DNA from: Rhynchopus sp. YZ270_cl-10
Taxonomy: Eukaryota > Euglenozoa > Diplonemea > Diplonemida > Diplonemidae
Direction of reading: 5' to 3'
DNA: 64,000 nt
NCBI GenBank assembly: GCA_964035575.1
Contig: OZ037835.1
Location: 124,001 to 188,000 of the forward strand
The position numbers and the translations under genes were made by a program. This document shows, piece by piece, positions 62,631 through 64,000 of this stretch. Below the pieces are notes generated by a model that did no database searches, was not told the origin of the DNA, and saw only the letters and a list, made by a program, of their open reading frames with translations. Numbering within the stretch: the first letter of the stretch is position 1; every line of letters begins with the position of its first letter.

Positions 62631-64000
62631 TTACACATCCTGTGCATAATCCTCACTACCGCCCTGAGGAGAGGCCAGCCCATTCCCGACGGCACTCATC
62701 CCTCTGAAGGTACGTGCACGTGGCCCCCCTGGACTCACACCAGCACGCCCGGCACCCATGCCCAGCGCTACGGATCTGGTGTTGCGTGCTGGGAGCGAGG
62801 CGGCAAGGTTCTGCTGTGGGAAGCTGACCCCACCCCCTCCCCCTGCTCCCCACCCATCTGCAATGCTGATGCTACTGTTGCTGCCTGGTGGGTCGCTTGG
62901 GGGCACACCACTACCACTCCCAGACACACCAGAAAGAGGCAGATGCACAGCAGACCCCAGCTCTTGCAGCGGGACGGCTGGGGTGTAATACGAGTCTCCT
63001 GCATTTCCCGCATCGACCACACGAGAGAACTCGAGCCCAGAGTCGGCGCCACCAGTCCTTACGCTCAAGCGATTCAGGGCTGCACTGGATTGCGCTAGAT
63101 CAGCAGTACGAGGGCTCAACCCTTGCAGTGAGGAGCGGGTCGTTGAATTGATGGAATCAACCTCGAGCTCCCCAAAGACAGAAAGATAGCCCTTTTCGTC
63201 CACTTCACGCGACGCTCCGGTACGTTGATCATCCTTCGCCCAGAGCGTGTCCTGTGTGATGCGCCTGCGTGAGGATACAATGACATAGATGTCTGACACT
63301 GCATCCACCGCCGCCTTGATCAGAATCGCGACCATCGCAACTGTCAGCACCGTGACAGCGGTTTCGAATCTACTGTCATTCAGATCTTCGCTGTAGTACG
63401 CAAGCCCTTGAAACACCATGGCGGCAGTGGTAGCGAGGTATACCAAGGTGTACAGCGCATTGTCCCGCGGTCTACAATACGGCCGCAACGATCCAACAAA
63501 AATTGCCATGGACAGAAACAGAACAGCAAGCCCCATCCGGAGGTGCCCGCACTGCACGAAATCCGTTGTGTCCGGCACCGTCAGCGCCCCCGCAGCGAAC
63601 ATCATCAAGAAGAAAAACGCACAAAACCACGCAGACGCCTGACGGTACGGACGCACCGGGGACATATGGTTTCTCAACCACAGATCCCCTCGCGACACTG
63701 CCACCCATTCACCTGGACCGAGCAGAATCCTTCCTATCGTCCCCACCTCTGTCCCTGCATACACCGCACTCTTTGGCACCCCTCTCCACACACGGTACAC
63801 CACCCAAAACGGCACTGCAACACAAAAAATCAGGCCAAAAAGACCGGAAAGAAATTGCCCCAAATTGCTTGGATAAATGATAAGGTATTGTGTCACAAAC
63901 ACTGTTCCTTGATACAGCAGTATAAAGACGTACAGCCAGACCGAAGGAAGGCCGCCAAATCCTGCATAATGCGCAAACCCTGAAAGAAACGTTGATCCCG
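62631..64000 (-). CDS. Polytopic surface protein, 3' part (continues beyond the window)
   Basis: The minus-strand frame is open from the right edge (beginning GSTFLSGFAHYAGFGGLPSV) to the stop near 62631, about 456 codons. It aligns with residues 540-980 of the gene at 42852: GGLPSVWLYVFILLYQG with GLLRLPSAPVLVFQYFYQG, GPGEWVAVSRGDLWL with GEGEWVSMQRNPMW, VRPYRQ with IRPYKQ, CGHLRMGLAVLFL with CGHVKMASGLVFL, VSDIYVIVSSRR with LTDIYVITSGRR. About six membrane segments are visible, then a long Ser/Gly-rich cytosolic tail with no similarity to the other gene's tail. The ectodomain lies outside the window; a LamG or other adhesive domain would be expected. Confidence 0.85.
   Translation of the reverse strand, partial: GSTFLSGFAHYAGFGGLPSVWLYVFILLYQGTVFVTQYLIIYPSNLGQFLSGLFGLIFCVAVPFWVVYRVWRGVPKSAVYAGTEVGTIGRILLGPGEWVAVSRGDLWLRNHMSPVRPYRQASAWFCAFFFLMMFAAGALTVPDTTDFVQCGHLRMGLAVLFLSMAIFVGSLRPYCRPRDNALYTLVYLATTAAMVFQGLAYYSEDLNDSRFETAVTVLTVAMVAILIKAAVDAVSDIYVIVSSRRRITQDTLWAKDDQRTGASREVDEKGYLSVFGELEVDSINSTTRSSLQGLSPRTADLAQSSAALNRLSVRTGGADSGLEFSRVVDAGNAGDSYYTPAVPLQELGSAVHLPLSGVSGSGSGVPPSDPPGSNSSISIADGWGAGGGGGVSFPQQNLAASLPARNTRSVALGMGAGRAGVSPGGPRARTFRGMSAVGNGLASPQGGSEDYAQDV

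Overview
The window looks like nuclear DNA from a free-living protist. Genes are sparse and on both strands. At least one locus has GT-AG introns, while the large genes are intronless. Receptor-like and surface-protein genes occur as tandem or dispersed paralogues in AT-rich DNA crowded with short inverted-repeat elements and simple-sequence arrays. The protein styles (two-TM cyclase-like receptors, 25-residue LRR proteins, LamG plus Thr/Pro-stalk plus polytopic surface proteins) recall large euglenozoan-type genomes, but this is an impression from memory. No rRNA, tRNA, CRISPR array, bacterial operon or retrovirus-like element was recognised.

Layout. Positions 1-20510 hold a near-identical tandem duplication (1-9849 and 10949-20510). 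The copies differ mainly in the lengths of an ACAGTAC array and a GGGACA array. Each copy carries a 2.7-kb inverted-repeat transposon whose ends are arrays of an 11-12 bp CATGTGATA-type motif, and a small multi-exon helical-protein locus in two modules, one interrupted. From 20.5 to 38 kb is the gene-rich part: repeated exon-like modules, a decayed RIIa/DPY-30-like gene, a family of ubiquitin-like plus LRR genes (one apparently intact, one frameshifted, two fragments), and two tandem 864/863-residue receptor cyclase-like genes. From 38 to 62 kb the DNA is mostly mobile or repetitive. Segment 38.3-42.6 kb is an older paralogue of pieces spread over 49.5-61.3 kb, so insertions in one copy can be seen against the empty site in the other. 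Within this stretch at 42.85-45.8 kb, and again at 62.6 kb to the right edge, are two related surface-protein genes (the second runs off the window).

The most unusual signal is a class of DNA elements with short terminal inverted repeats, each terminus being itself a palindromic cluster of an element-specific short motif. Two of them (2937-5644 and 53649-55556) share a related, decayed internal region but have wholly different terminal motif arrays. Others (47351-48602, 60623-60957) share the outermost TIR but have different inner motifs. Filled and empty sites inside this window support several of these as real insertions. A second notable signal is that the two cyclase receptors are identical over residues 1-160 and nearly identical over the cytosolic part, but differ heavily in a 140-residue block of the ectodomain.

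All alignments were made by eye; family names rest on visible motifs, not on searches.
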